From assembly GCA_001725355.1 (NCBI GenBank), contig MEGD01000021.1, positions 1-64,000 of the forward strand: a stretch of DNA of 64,000 bases, given 5' to 3'. The stretch comes from Novosphingobium sp. SCN 66-18 (GTDB lineage Bacteria; Pseudomonadota; Alphaproteobacteria; Sphingomonadales; Sphingomonadaceae). A program made the translations under genes and the position numbers. Shown piece after piece: positions 37,914 through 46,834 of this stretch (position 1 is its first letter; every line of letters begins with the position of its first letter). The notes beneath the pieces were generated by a model. The model saw only the letters and a program-made list of their open reading frames with translations. It ran no database searches and was not told the origin of the DNA.

Positions 37914-38726
37914 ATGCCCGAACTTCCCGAAGTCGAAACCACCGTTCGCGGGCTGGCCACCGTGCTGGAGGGGCGGACGATCGCGCGCGTGCGCGTCAAC
38001 CGGCCCGACCTGCGCCGCCCGTTCCCTGCCGATCTGGCGCAGGCGCTGACCGGCGCGCGCGTGACGGGGATGGGGCGGCGCGCCAAGTACGGGCTGGTCC
38101 ATACCGACCGCGAGCGGACGATGGTGTTCCACCTCGGCATGTCGGGCCGCTGGCGCATCGATCCCGCAGACATCGGCAAGCACGATCATCTGGTGCTGGA
38201 AACCGGCGACGGGCACGTGCTGGCGCTGAACGACGCGCGGCGGTTCGGCTCGGTCGACCTGGTCGATACCCCGTTGCTGGAAGCCTGGCCGGCCTTCGCC
38301 GCGCTGGGGCCGGAGCCGCTGGGCGCGGACCTCACCGCCGCGCATCTCGCCGCCGCCTTTCGCGATCGCATCGCGGCGGTGAAGCTGCTGCTGCTGGACC
38401 AGCGCATCGTGGCGGGGCTTGGCAACATCTACGTCTGCGAGGCGCTGAACCGCGCGGGCATCCACCCGGAGCGCGCGGGCGGCAAGGTCACCCGCAAGGC
38501 GCTGGAGCGGCTGGTGCCGATGATCCGCGCGGTGCTGGAGGAATCGATCGCCGCGGGGGGATCGACCCTGCGCGACTATGCCCGGCCCGATGGCGAACTG
38601 GGCTATTTCGCCAAGGACTGGCGCGTCTATGGCCGCGAGGGCGAGGCGTGCCCTTGCGGCGGCACCGTGGAGCGCGTGGTGCAGGGCGGCCGTTCCACCT
38701 TCTTCTGCCGCGCCTGCCAGAAATAA
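37914..38726 (+). CDS. mutM: Formamidopyrimidine-DNA glycosylase
   Basis: This 270-residue enzyme of 8-oxoguanine repair begins PELPEVETTVRGL with the catalytic Pro/Glu, has the H2TH segment LLLDQRIVAGLGNIYVCEALNRAG, and ends with a C4 zinc finger (CPCGG...FFCRACQK). The length and layout are typical. Divergent mutM and ubiE-ubiB is a conserved alphaproteobacterial arrangement. Confidence 0.96.
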   Translation: MPELPEVETTVRGLATVLEGRTIARVRVNRPDLRRPFPADLAQALTGARVTGMGRRAKYGLVHTDRERTMVFHLGMSGRWRIDPADIGKHDHLVLETGDGHVLALNDARRFGSVDLVDTPLLEAWPAFAALGPEPLGADLTAAHLAAAFRDRIAAVKLLLLDQRIVAGLGNIYVCEALNRAGIHPERAGGKVTRKALERLVPMIRAVLEESIAAGGSTLRDYARPDGELGYFAKDWRVYGREGEACPCGGTVERVVQGGRSTFFCRACQK

Positions 38727-38790
38727 GAAGGTTTTGTGACAGGGTGTCACACGCCGTTGATTATGCCGCACACTGGCGTAGCATGGCCGG

Positions 38791-39444
38791 ATGGAGAGGA
38801 TGGCGTACCTGCTGTTTCTCGCGATGCTGGCCTTTGGCGGTCCCGCGTCCGCGATGGCCGATCAACCGCCCCGCCTGCGCAATCCCGCCGGGATGATCGG
38901 GCGTGACGATTACCCGAGGGATTCGCTGAAACGCGAGGAATTCGGCGTGGTTTCGGTGGCGCTGGAGGTTTCGCCGCAGGGCCGCGCGACGGCGTGTGAG
39001 GTGACCGAAAGCAGCGGCTTCGCGGCGCTCGACACGGCGACCTGCGCGCTGTTGCAGAACCGCGCGCGGTTCGAGGCGGCGAAGGATGCCGCCGGGCAGC
39101 CGGTGGCCGGGCGGTTCGCGCTCTCGACATCGTGGGGCGTGGGCGAGCACATGGCGTCCTCGAACATCCGCCTGACCCTGCAGGCGACGAAGCTGCCCGA
39201 GGACTATCGCCAGTCCGTGCGCGCGCAGGTGGCGTTCGACGAGACGGGCCACATCCATGCCTGCGACATCCTGCAATCGAGCGGCAGCGCTGCGGTCGAT
39301 CGCGACGCCTGCGCGTTCATGGCCCGCAAGCTGACCGTGCCGCCACCGAGAAGCCTGGCGCCCGGCGTGCGCCCGGAAGCGATCCGCTATGTGCTGGCGC
39401 AAGTGATGACACGCGCGGAAGCGGAAAAGGTCGCCGCGCAATAA
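38791..39444 (+). CDS. Periplasmic TonB C-terminal-like protein
   Basis: This 217-residue protein has a signal peptide (about residues 1-22). Two TonB_C-like units follow, each with the pattern VSPQGRATACEVTESSGFAALDTATCALL and VAFDETGHIHACDILQSSGSAAVDRDAC. It lacks the proline-rich linker and membrane anchor of true TonB. Stand-alone TonB_C proteins are frequent in sphingomonads and of unknown role. Confidence 0.8.
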   Translation: MERMAYLLFLAMLAFGGPASAMADQPPRLRNPAGMIGRDDYPRDSLKREEFGVVSVALEVSPQGRATACEVTESSGFAALDTATCALLQNRARFEAAKDAAGQPVAGRFALSTSWGVGEHMASSNIRLTLQATKLPEDYRQSVRAQVAFDETGHIHACDILQSSGSAAVDRDACAFMARKLTVPPPRSLAPGVRPEAIRYVLAQVMTRAEAEKVAAQ

Positions 39445-39588
39445 GCGCGAACTTTTCCAAAATATAGAACGTTCAAATCCAGATTATGCCTCTGCATTGA
39501 AAGGCTGAGTCGCCGTATTCCTTCACTCACCCCAGCGACCCGGGGCGAACGAACGCACTTTCCAGAGCTTTCCCAGAAGGATACCGCC

Positions 39589-40248
39589 ATGACCGTCACC
39601 GCAACCCCCACCCCCGCCAAGGCCCTGCTCGATCCGGCCAACCACGCGCTTGTCCTGATCGACTTCCAGTCGCAGATGGCCTTCGCCACCAAGTCGATCG
39701 CGCCCGAACTGCTGCGCAACAACGCCGCGCTGGTGGCCAATGCCGCCGCCGGCTTCAAGGTGCCGACGATCCTGACCACGGTCGCCGAAAAGAGCTTTTC
39801 CGGCCCGATGTTCAGCGAAATCACCGATGCCTTCCCCGGCCAGCCCCTGCTCGACCGCACGTCGATGAACACGTGGGAAGACGCCGCGGTGATCGACGAG
39901 ATCAACCGCATCGGCAAGGACCGGCTGGTCTTCGCCGGCCTGTGGACCTCGGTCTGCATCGTCGGCCCGGTGCTGTCGGCACTGGAGCAGGGCTTCGAGA
40001 CCTATGTCATCACCGACGCCAGCGGCGACATTTCCGACGAAGCGCACGAGCGTGCGGTGGAGCGGATGGTGCAGGCGGGCGCGAAGCCGATCACCTCGCT
40101 GCAATACCTGCTCGAACTCCAGCGCGACTGGGCGCGGGCCGAAACCTATGACCTGACCACCGGCATCGCCCGCAAGTGGGGCGGCGGTTACGGTCTGGGC
40201 ATCACTTATGCCCGCGCGATGTTCAACGCCTCGGAAGGCGCGCACTGA
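39589..40248 (+). CDS. Isochorismatase-family hydrolase (YcaC-like)
   Basis: This 219-residue cysteine hydrolase has the catalytic Asp in [10 protein letters not shown] and the nucleophile Cys in [35 protein letters not shown]. The YcaC subgroup fits in length and in the [10 protein letters not shown] tail. YcaC substrates are unknown. It is the first of a plus-strand trio with an alpha/beta hydrolase and XapX, with an AT-rich promoter-like stretch upstream (39445-39530). Confidence 0.88.
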   Translation: MTVTATPTPAKALLDPANHALVLIDFQSQMAFATKSIAPELLRNNAALVANAAAGFKVPTILTTVAEKSFSGPMFSEITDAFPGQPLLDRTSMNTWEDAAVIDEINRIGKDRLVFAGLWTSVCIVGPVLSALEQGFETYVITDASGDISDEAHERAVERMVQAGAKPITSLQYLLELQRDWARAETYDLTTGIARKWGGGYGLGITYARAMFNASEGAH

Positions 40249-40342
40249 ACCCCTTGTTTCCCCAGCGGCCGGGCGGTCTCCCCCCTTATCCCTCCCGCCC
40301 GGCCGTTCCTGCCAACCTCCTGTGATCCCAAGGAGAATTCCC

Positions 40343-41170
40343 ATGAGCTTTGTTACCACCGACGACGGCACCCGCATTTTCTACAAGGACTGGGGCAGCA
40401 AGGACGCCCAGCCCGTGGTCTTCTCGCACGGCTGGCCGCTTTCGGCCGACGCCTGGGACGGCCAGATGCTGTTCCTGCTGCAGCAGGGCTATCGCGTGAT
40501 CGCCCATGACCGGCGCGGCCACGGCCGTTCGGACCAGCCCGACACCGGCAACGACATGGACACCTATGCCGACGATCTGGCGGCGGTGATCGAAGCGCTG
40601 GACCTGCGCAACGTGGTGCTGGTCGGCCATTCGACCGGCGGTGGCGAGATCGCCCACTACGTCGGCCGGCACGGCACGGCGCGCGTGGCGAAGATGGTGC
40701 TGGTCGGCGCGGTGCCGCCGCGCATGGCCGTGAGCGACATCTATCCCGGCGGCCTGCCGCTCTCGGTGTTCGATGGCATCCGCAAGGGCGTGGCCGACAA
40801 CCGTTCGCAGTTCTACCTTGATCTTTCGACGCCCTTCTTCGGCTTCAACCGCGATGGCGCGCAGGTCAGCGAAGGGCTGCGCCAGTCGTTCTGGCGGCAG
40901 GGCATGCAGGGTTCGATCGTGGGCCAGTACCTGTGCGTCCACGAATTCTCCGAAGTCGATTACGCCCCGGACCTGAAGGCGATCGACGTGCCCACGCTGT
41001 TCATCCACGGCAACGACGACCAGATCGTGCCGATCGGCAACGCGGCCGAACTGGCGGTGAAGATGGTGCCGGGCGCGGAACTGAAGGTCTATGAAGGCGC
41101 GCCGCACGGGTTGACCGCGACGCACCAGGACCGGTTCAACGCCGATCTGCTGGCCTTCATCAAGGCCTGA
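40343..41170 (+). CDS. Non-haem chloroperoxidase/arylesterase-like alpha/beta hydrolase
   Basis: This 275-residue alpha/beta hydrolase has the oxyanion [15 protein letters not shown] and the nucleophile elbow [17 protein letters not shown]. It ends with the acid-base residues in [12 protein letters not shown] and EGAPHGL. The sequence fits the cofactor-free haloperoxidase (perhydrolase) subfamily. ATG at 40343 follows AAGGAG; upstream open frame is not conserved. It lies in a run with the YcaC-like gene and xapX. Confidence 0.88.
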   Translation: MSFVTTDDGTRIFYKDWGSKDAQPVVFSHGWPLSADAWDGQMLFLLQQGYRVIAHDRRGHGRSDQPDTGNDMDTYADDLAAVIEALDLRNVVLVGHSTGGGEIAHYVGRHGTARVAKMVLVGAVPPRMAVSDIYPGGLPLSVFDGIRKGVADNRSQFYLDLSTPFFGFNRDGAQVSEGLRQSFWRQGMQGSIVGQYLCVHEFSEVDYAPDLKAIDVPTLFIHGNDDQIVPIGNAAELAVKMVPGAELKVYEGAPHGLTATHQDRFNADLLAFIKA

Positions 41171-41185
41171 GGAGGAGGAACCGCC

Positions 41186-41380
41186 ATGCAGGCCATGCTC
41201 CTTTCGCTGGGCGCCGGAACGCTGGCCGGCATGGTCTATGGCCTGCTGGGGGTGAAATCCCCCGCCCCGCCGGTGATCGCGCTGGTCGGGCTGGCGGGAA
41301 TCCTGCTGGGCGAACAGGCGCTGCCGCTGGCCAAGGCGGCACTGGACCCGCCTGCTATCGCCCAACCCGCAGGGCGCTGA
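41186..41380 (+). CDS. XapX-domain small membrane protein
   Basis: This 64-residue protein matches the XapX (DUF1427) pattern: two short hydrophobic helices with SLGAGTLAGMVYGLLGVKSPAPPVIALVGLAGILLGEQ. XapX proteins often neighbour YcaC-like and pirin genes, as they do here, but have no assigned function. It starts 15 bp after the hydrolase. Confidence 0.85.
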   Translation: MQAMLLSLGAGTLAGMVYGLLGVKSPAPPVIALVGLAGILLGEQALPLAKAALDPPAIAQPAGR

Positions 41381-41398
41381 CTGCCCCGCACCCCGAAG

Positions 41399-41432
41399 CG
41401 CCCGCCGGCCCGAAAGGTCCGGCGGGCGTTTT
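41399..41432 (+). terminator. Rho-independent terminator after xapX
   Basis: A 10-bp stem of CGCCCGCCGG (41399-41408) and its complement (41419-41428) is followed directly by TTTT. It lies 18 bp past the xapX stop and should end the plus-strand trio. Confidence 0.85.
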
Positions 41433-41458
41433 CGCGCCGGGCATGATGGCATTTGTTT

Positions 41459-41533
41459 CGTCATTGCGAGCGTAGCGAAGCAATCCAGAGCCTCATGTGG
41501 TGCCCTGGATTGCTTCGCTACGCTCGCAATGAC
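41459..41533. repeat. Paired REP-like repeat, family 2
   Basis: Arms GTCATTGCGAGCGTAGCGAAGCAATCCAG and the exact inverse at 41503-41533 face each other across about 15 bp. It lies between the convergent xapX operon and the LysR gene. Confidence 0.85.
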
Positions 41534-41574
41534 GATTGGGAAGGACGATATCGTGCGGGCGAGATTGCCCGGTT

Positions 41575-42504
41575 CTAGATGTCGCCCAGACCTTCGAGTT
41601 CGCGGTCCTGCGCGCCCAGTTCCACGAACTGGTCGAGCAGCCACGAGGCGGCCGGGCCGGGCGGGGTATCGCGCCGCCACACGCCGTTGAAGCGATAGGT
41701 GCCGCCGACATGATCGGGCATGTGCAGCCGCACCAGCGTGCCGGCCACAAGGTCTCCGTCGATCATCGGCAGCGGCATGTTGCCCCAGCCGATCCCTTCG
41801 CGCAGCAGCGCGTGCTTGGCCGAAAGATCGGCCAGGCGCCAGGTCTGCGGGCTGGTGACCGAATAGTCGCGCCCCTCGGTGAAGCGCGAACGGTCGGTCA
41901 GCACGAGCTGGGTATATTCGCGGCCCATGCCGGGCAGGATTTCCTTGGCGCGGCCGAGCGGGTGATCGGGCGCGGCGACGGGGACCATCGCCACCGATCC
42001 GGCCATGCGCGATTCCAGCCCTTCCACCCCGGCGGAAAGCGGGCCGGAAATGCCGACGATGGCCTTGCGGTCCAGCACCATGGCGGCGATGGCGCCCAGC
42101 GCTTCCATGTGCAGCTTGAGCTGGACCGTGGGGAACTCCTGCTTGAACGCGCGCAGCACGCGGCCCAGCCGGTCGGGCGGCAGCATCACGTCGATGGCGA
42201 GGTCCACTTCGGCCTCCAGCCCGTCGAGCAGGCCCTTCACCTTGGCGCGCAACCCGTCGATCCCCTGCGAGATCGTGCGCACTTCGGCAAGCAGGGCGCG
42301 TCCTGCCACGGTGAGCTGCGGCTTGCGCGTGCCTTCGCGGTCGAACAGTTCGAGGCCGAGCTGCGCTTCGAGATTGGCGATGCCATAGCTGATGACCGAA
42401 ACCGCGCGGTTGAGCTTGCGCCCGGCGGCGGCGAAGCTGCCGGTATCGACGATGGCGAGGAAGATGCGCAGCTGATCGAAGGTGGGTGTGCCGGGGTTGC
42501 TCAC
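41575..42504 (-). CDS. LysR-family regulator divergent from pirin
   Basis: This 309-residue protein has an N-terminal helix-turn-helix (FDQLRIFLAIVDTGSFAAAGRKLNRAVSVISYGIANLEAQLG) and a substrate-binding domain. The GTG at 42504 was chosen over ATG at 42534 because GAGGA lies 8-10 bp upstream of it and the following SNPGTPTFDQLRIFL matches LysR N-termini. It diverges from pirin with 115 bp between, so it most likely controls pirin and itself, and perhaps the YcaC-XapX trio. Confidence 0.9.
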   Translation of the reverse strand: MSNPGTPTFDQLRIFLAIVDTGSFAAAGRKLNRAVSVISYGIANLEAQLGLELFDREGTRKPQLTVAGRALLAEVRTISQGIDGLRAKVKGLLDGLEAEVDLAIDVMLPPDRLGRVLRAFKQEFPTVQLKLHMEALGAIAAMVLDRKAIVGISGPLSAGVEGLESRMAGSVAMVPVAAPDHPLGRAKEILPGMGREYTQLVLTDRSRFTEGRDYSVTSPQTWRLADLSAKHALLREGIGWGNMPLPMIDGDLVAGTLVRLHMPDHVGGTYRFNGVWRRDTPPGPAASWLLDQFVELGAQDRELEGLGDI

Positions 42505-42619
42505 TTTTCCGATTCCTCGAATGAATTGCCGCATTTTATCTGGCTGAACGGAAAGGATGGCAACGCCTAAATAGGGTCCAACGGCGCGCTGCTGTGAGGC
42601 GCGCCAGCGGAGACATACC

Positions 42620-43318
42620 ATGATCGAACTGCGCCCATTCGACAGCCTTGGCGGCGCCAACCACGGCTGGCTCGATGCCAAGCATCACTTCTCGTTCGCG
42701 AGCTATCACGATCCCGCGCGCGTCCACTGGGGCAACCTGCGCGTGTGGAACGACGATACGATCGCGCCGAAGAGCGGCTTTCCCCCGCACCCCCACCGCG
42801 ACATGGAGATCATCACCTATGTCCGCGAAGGGGCGATCACCCACCAGGACGACCTTGGCAACAAGGGCCGGACCGAAGCGGGCGACGTGCAGGTGATGAG
42901 CGCCGGCACCGGCATCCGCCACGCCGAATACAACCTGGAGGACGTGACCACCCGGATCTTCCAGATCTGGATCATCCCGACGCGCGATGGCGGCGCGCCG
43001 AGCTGGGGTTCGCGCCCGTTCCCCAAGGACGACCGTTCGGGCCACTTCGTCACGCTCGCCTCGGGCTATGACAACGACAACGACGCGCTGCCGATCCGCA
43101 CCGACGCGCGGGTGGTGGGCGCGACGCTGAAGGCCGGCGAAACCGCGGAATACCCGCTGGGCCGCGATCGCAAGGCCTATCTCGTGCCCGCAAGCGGCGC
43201 GGTGCAGGTGGGCGACGTGCGCGTCAACGCCCGCGATGGCGCGGCGATCAGCGACCTCGACGTGGTGCGCATCACCGCGATCGAGGACAGCGAGATCGTG
43301 ATGGTCGACGCCGCCTGA
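42620..43318 (+). CDS. Pirin-family bicupin
   Basis: This 232-residue bicupin has the first metal site HPHRDMEIITYVREGAITHQDDLGN and VMSAGTGIRHAEYN, with the conserved His and Glu residues. Pirins such as YhhW act as quercetinase-like dioxygenases or redox sensors. It is followed by a terminator. Its company (LysR, YcaC-like, chloroperoxidase-like, XapX) suggests an electrophile or oxidant response. Confidence 0.9.
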   Translation: MIELRPFDSLGGANHGWLDAKHHFSFASYHDPARVHWGNLRVWNDDTIAPKSGFPPHPHRDMEIITYVREGAITHQDDLGNKGRTEAGDVQVMSAGTGIRHAEYNLEDVTTRIFQIWIIPTRDGGAPSWGSRPFPKDDRSGHFVTLASGYDNDNDALPIRTDARVVGATLKAGETAEYPLGRDRKAYLVPASGAVQVGDVRVNARDGAAISDLDVVRITAIEDSEIVMVDAA

Positions 43319-43340
43319 CCATCCTCTGCTGATCCCCGGA

Positions 43341-43368
43341 ACCCCGCGCCCAACCGGCGCGGGGTTTT
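43341..43368 (+). terminator. Rho-independent terminator after pirin
   Basis: A 10-bp stem (ACCCCGCGCC at 43341-43350 with its complement at 43356-43365) has a 5-nt loop and a T-rich tail. It is 22 bp past the pirin stop and separates pirin from the catabolic island. Confidence 0.8.
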
Positions 43369-43482
43369 CCGTGTCCGCCACAATAGCGCCTTTCGGTTTC
43401 ACTGCATGAAACCCTGCTGCGAGGGGAGCGGCGCGGCGCGCGCGGCTACCCCAAAGTGCCGCAAATTTTCACGCGATGGCTC

Positions 43483-43523
43483 TTGACCGACTCTCGGTCC
43501 AAATTAGTATGTAACACTAACAA
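43483..43523 (+). promoter_or_regulatory. Promoter with overlapping palindromic operator (copy 1)
   Basis: A -35-like TTGACC (43483-43488) and a -10-like TAGTAT (43505-43510) are 16 bp apart. The operator TTAGTATG-TAACA-CTAACAA (43504-43523) covers the -10, so a protein bound there would repress. The GST operon starts 80 bp downstream. Matching operators occur at 54396, 59710 and 61243. Confidence 0.6.
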
Positions 43524-43603
43524 AATCGGGATGGCCCGATCGGGAGAGAGTCGATGGTGCAGCAAGGCGGCGCGGAGCCGCTTCCTCCGGCAGGCGGCAC
43601 GGC

Positions 43604-44383
43604 ATGAGCGGGATCGCGCTCTACCACTGGGAGCCCAACGCCAATTCGGGCAAGCCGATGCTGGCGCTGATGGAAAAGGGCGTGTCGTTCGACAGCCACT
43701 ACATCGACATGCTCCAGTTCGACCAGCACAAGCCCGGCTACCTCGCGATCAACCCGCAGGGCACGATCCCGGCGATGACGCACAGCGGGGCGTGGGGCAC
43801 GCGCGTGCTCACCGAAAGCACCGCCATCATGGAATACGTGAACGAGGAATTCGCGGGGCCGGACCTGATGCCCGCCGATCCGCGCGACCGCTGGCGCATC
43901 CGCTGGTGGATGAAGTTCATGGACCAGTGGCTTGGCCCCAGCTTCTCGATGATCGGCTGGAGCGTGTTCGTCGGCCCGATGGTGCGCCAGCGCGATCCCG
44001 CCGAGCTGGACGCGGCGATCGAGCGTATCCCGCTGCCCGAACGCCGCGTGGCCTGGCGCAAGGCGATCAGCGGCGATTTCGGGGAAGCCGAGATGGCGGA
44101 AAGCCGCCGCCGCGTGGCGCTGGGTATCGGCCTGCTCGAACAGGAACTGGGCAAGCGCGCCTACGTCGGCAGCGACCAGTACAGCCTGGCCGACATCAAC
44201 ATCTTCAACAGCACCTATTCGCTGCCGCTGTCGCAGCCGGACCTCGCCGGCAAGGACCGCACGCCCAACATCATGCGCTGGCTGAAGCGGGTGTACCAGC
44301 GCGAGGCGGTGCAGAAGACCTGGGCGATGGGGCGCACCGACCTGGCCCACCGCTACAGCCTGATCATGGAAGGCATCGACTGA
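43604..44383 (+). CDS. Glutathione S-transferase, LigF-type (beta-etherase-like), subunit 1 of a coupled pair
   Basis: This 259-residue GST has a thioredoxin-like N-terminus (ALYHWEPNANSGKPMLALMEKGV, cis-Pro in INPQGTIPAM, and the glutathione-binding ES pair in VLTESTAIMEYVNEEF). A helical C-terminal domain follows with YSLADINIFNSTYSLPL. The extended YIDMLQFDQHKPGYLAINPQG segment and length resemble LigF and other sphingomonad beta-etherases that cleave lignin beta-aryl ethers. Its stop and the next start overlap (TGATG), so it is translated with a second GST. Beta-etherase activity is an inference. Confidence 0.85.
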   Translation: MSGIALYHWEPNANSGKPMLALMEKGVSFDSHYIDMLQFDQHKPGYLAINPQGTIPAMTHSGAWGTRVLTESTAIMEYVNEEFAGPDLMPADPRDRWRIRWWMKFMDQWLGPSFSMIGWSVFVGPMVRQRDPAELDAAIERIPLPERRVAWRKAISGDFGEAEMAESRRRVALGIGLLEQELGKRAYVGSDQYSLADINIFNSTYSLPLSQPDLAGKDRTPNIMRWLKRVYQREAVQKTWAMGRTDLAHRYSLIMEGID

Positions 44384-45204
44384 TGGGCGCGGTTCTCTAT
44401 CACGGCGAGCCGAACGGCGCTTCGCTGACGGTGCTGGCGGCGCTGGAAGAAGCTCGCGGCGAAGCGGGGGCCGAGGCGGGCGGCGAAGCGGCGCTGGGCA
44501 TCGCCTGCCGGCCGATCGACCTGCTGGCGGGCGAACGGCACGGCATCCCCGGCCTGTCCGAACGCGTCGCGCTCGACATGGGCATCGAGGGCGAAGGCCC
44601 GGTGCTGGTGATCGATGGCGAGGCGATGACCGAGTCGGTGTTCCTGGCGCAATACATCGACGAACTGGCGGGCGGTGCCGGGCTCCAGCCGCGGGATTCG
44701 CACGCCCACTGGGAAATGATGATGTGGTGCCGCCAGATCACCGAACGGCTTTCGCCGGCGGCGGCCTTGCTCGGCAACCTGGCCTCCTCGCAGGCGGCAA
44801 TCGCCGCCATCGGCGCGGAGGATTTCGCGGGCATCACGGCCAGCATCGTGTCCGACGATCTGCGCCAGCGCTGGCAGGCGCTGCACGACGGCGCGATCGA
44901 CGCGGCGCAGGTGGCCGACAGCGAGACCAAGGTGGCGCAGGCGGTCGCGCGCTGCGAAGGCCAGCTGGCCGACGGGCGCGACTGGCTGATGGGTGTCTAT
45001 TCGATCGCCGACATCGTCACCTTCTCGTGGCTGGCGGGCATGGCACTGCTCCGCCCCGAAGCCTTCGCCGACGCGCCGAAAACCGCCGCATGGCTCGCGC
45101 GCGTGAAGGCGCGGCCCGCCGTGGCCGCCGCGCTGGCGCGCGCCACCGTATCCGAACCGCTCCGCGCCTGGGCGCCGGGGCCTGAAATCAATCGCTGGGG
45201 GTAA
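44383..45204 (+). CDS. Glutathione S-transferase, subunit 2 of a coupled pair
   Basis: This 273-residue GST-like protein has the N-terminal VLYHGEPNGASLTVLAALEEARGE, an Ala/Glu-rich insert, the VLVIDGEAMTESVFLAQYIDELA glutathione site, and a C-terminal domain with WLMGVYSIADIVTFSWLAGM. It is more diverged from LigF than its partner. The TGATG overlap with the first GST suggests an obligate pair, as in the heterodimeric BaeA-BaeB beta-etherase described from Novosphingobium aromaticivorans. The heterodimer is a hypothesis; no homology search was run. Confidence 0.8.
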   Translation: MGAVLYHGEPNGASLTVLAALEEARGEAGAEAGGEAALGIACRPIDLLAGERHGIPGLSERVALDMGIEGEGPVLVIDGEAMTESVFLAQYIDELAGGAGLQPRDSHAHWEMMMWCRQITERLSPAAALLGNLASSQAAIAAIGAEDFAGITASIVSDDLRQRWQALHDGAIDAAQVADSETKVAQAVARCEGQLADGRDWLMGVYSIADIVTFSWLAGMALLRPEAFADAPKTAAWLARVKARPAVAAALARATVSEPLRAWAPGPEINRWG

Positions 45205-45211
45205 GCCGACG

Positions 45212-46777
45212 ATGCGTGCAATCGACTATTTCGACCGTGGCCATGATCGCGATCCGCAGCGGCTGGCGGTGGTGGACACCGCAACCGGGCTGAAGCTGAC
45301 GTTCGCCGAGACCAAGGAACTGTCCGAACGGATCGCGGCGGCGCTGCAGCGCGGCGGGTTCGAGAACCAGGACCTGCTGGGCCTGTATGGCCCCAACGAC
45401 GGAATGCTGCTGGTGGTGCTGCTGGCGATGTGGCGCGCCAACGGCAAGTGGATCCCGGTCAACACCCGCAACGCCATCGATGCCAACGCCGGCTACATCA
45501 ACTATGTGCGCTGCAAGTGGCTGGTCTATCATTCGTCGAAGGCGGACGAGGTCCAGCAGCTCAAGGACCGCTGCCCGGTGATGCGGCACTTCGTCTGCCT
45601 CGACAAGCGCGTGGGCGACGATCCCAGCCTCGAGGAGTTCATGGCGGGCGTGACCGCCGCCGATTTCGTCGAGCCGGAGGTCGATGCCTTCGGCAACCTG
45701 TCCGATCTGGTCGGCATCTTTCCCACCGGCGGCACCACCGGCCCGTCGAAGGGCGCGAACGTCACCAACCTGGGCTGGGGCACAATGATCGAGACGGCGG
45801 CCGATGCCATGGGCGGTCGCACCGACAGCCCGGTGGCGCTGGTGTCCGCGCCGATCACGCACGCGGCCGGGCCGATCGCGCTGTCCACGCTGAGCCTGGG
45901 CGCGACGCAGGTGATCCTCCCCGGCTTCGATGCCGAGCGCGTGCTGCGCACCATCGCGGAGTACAAGGTCACCCACATGTACCTGCCGCCGACGGCGCTG
46001 TACCAGCTGATGGCATCGCCCGAGATCGGCGAACACGACTATTCCAGCCTGCGCATCTTCATCCTGGTCGGTTCGCCGTGCAGCCCGGAAAAGCTGCGGC
46101 AGGCGGTGGAGATCTTCGGGCCGTGCATGTGCCAGTCCTATGGCCAGGTCGAATGCCCGATGATCGTGGCGTGGTTCCCGCCCGAGGATGTGGCACGGTT
46201 CGCCAGGGAAGCGCCCGACAAGCTGGCCGCGTGCGGCCGGCCCACGCGCTCCATCCGGGTCGCGCTGCTCGACGACGACGGCCGCGAGGTGCCGCGTGGC
46301 GAGGCGGGCGAGATCTGCGCGCGGGGCGCGCTGGTCAGCCATTCCTATTTCGAGAAGCCCGAGGAAACCGCCGAAGTCCGCAAGTTCGGCTGGCACCACA
46401 CCGGCGACGTCGGCAAGTTCGACGCGGACGGCTACCTCTATATCGTCGACCGCAAGAAGGACATGGTCGTCTCCGGCGGATTCAACGTGTTCACCGCCGA
46501 GGTCGAGGCGGCGGTCACCGAACTGGCGCAAGTGCGCGAGGCCTGCGTGTTCGGCATCCCGCACGAGAAGTGGGGCGAACAGGTCCACGCCGTGGTGGTG
46601 GCCGAGGGGATCACCGGCGCGGAGATCATCGCCTATGCCAAGGATCGCCTGGGCGGGGTGAAGGCGCCCAAGTCGGTCGAGTTCGTGCCCGAAATCCCGC
46701 GCACCGCCGCCGGCAAGATGGACAAGAAGGCGCTGCGCGTGAAGTATTGGGGTGACGCCCAGCGGATGGTTAACTAA
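45212..46777 (+). CDS. Acyl-CoA synthetase (AMP-binding enzyme)
   Basis: This 521-residue adenylate-forming enzyme has the P-loop-like IFPTGGTTGPSKGANVTN, SYGQVECPMI, the WHHTGDVGKFDADGYLYIVDRKKDMVVSGGFNV hinge, and the C-terminal lysine in GKMDKKALR. It would activate an aromatic or fatty carboxylate with ATP and CoA. It starts 7 bp after the GST pair, so it is in the same operon. Aryl (for example hydroxycinnamate-like) acids are a natural guess, not a proof. Confidence 0.9.
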   Translation: MRAIDYFDRGHDRDPQRLAVVDTATGLKLTFAETKELSERIAAALQRGGFENQDLLGLYGPNDGMLLVVLLAMWRANGKWIPVNTRNAIDANAGYINYVRCKWLVYHSSKADEVQQLKDRCPVMRHFVCLDKRVGDDPSLEEFMAGVTAADFVEPEVDAFGNLSDLVGIFPTGGTTGPSKGANVTNLGWGTMIETAADAMGGRTDSPVALVSAPITHAAGPIALSTLSLGATQVILPGFDAERVLRTIAEYKVTHMYLPPTALYQLMASPEIGEHDYSSLRIFILVGSPCSPEKLRQAVEIFGPCMCQSYGQVECPMIVAWFPPEDVARFAREAPDKLAACGRPTRSIRVALLDDDGREVPRGEAGEICARGALVSHSYFEKPEETAEVRKFGWHHTGDVGKFDADGYLYIVDRKKDMVVSGGFNVFTAEVEAAVTELAQVREACVFGIPHEKWGEQVHAVVVAEGITGAEIIAYAKDRLGGVKAPKSVEFVPEIPRTAAGKMDKKALRVKYWGDAQRMVN

Positions 46778-46834
46778 CCCCTTAAACGGGACGCGAATCC
46801 GAGCCGGAAGCCGGCCGACGGGAGAGGATGCGAG

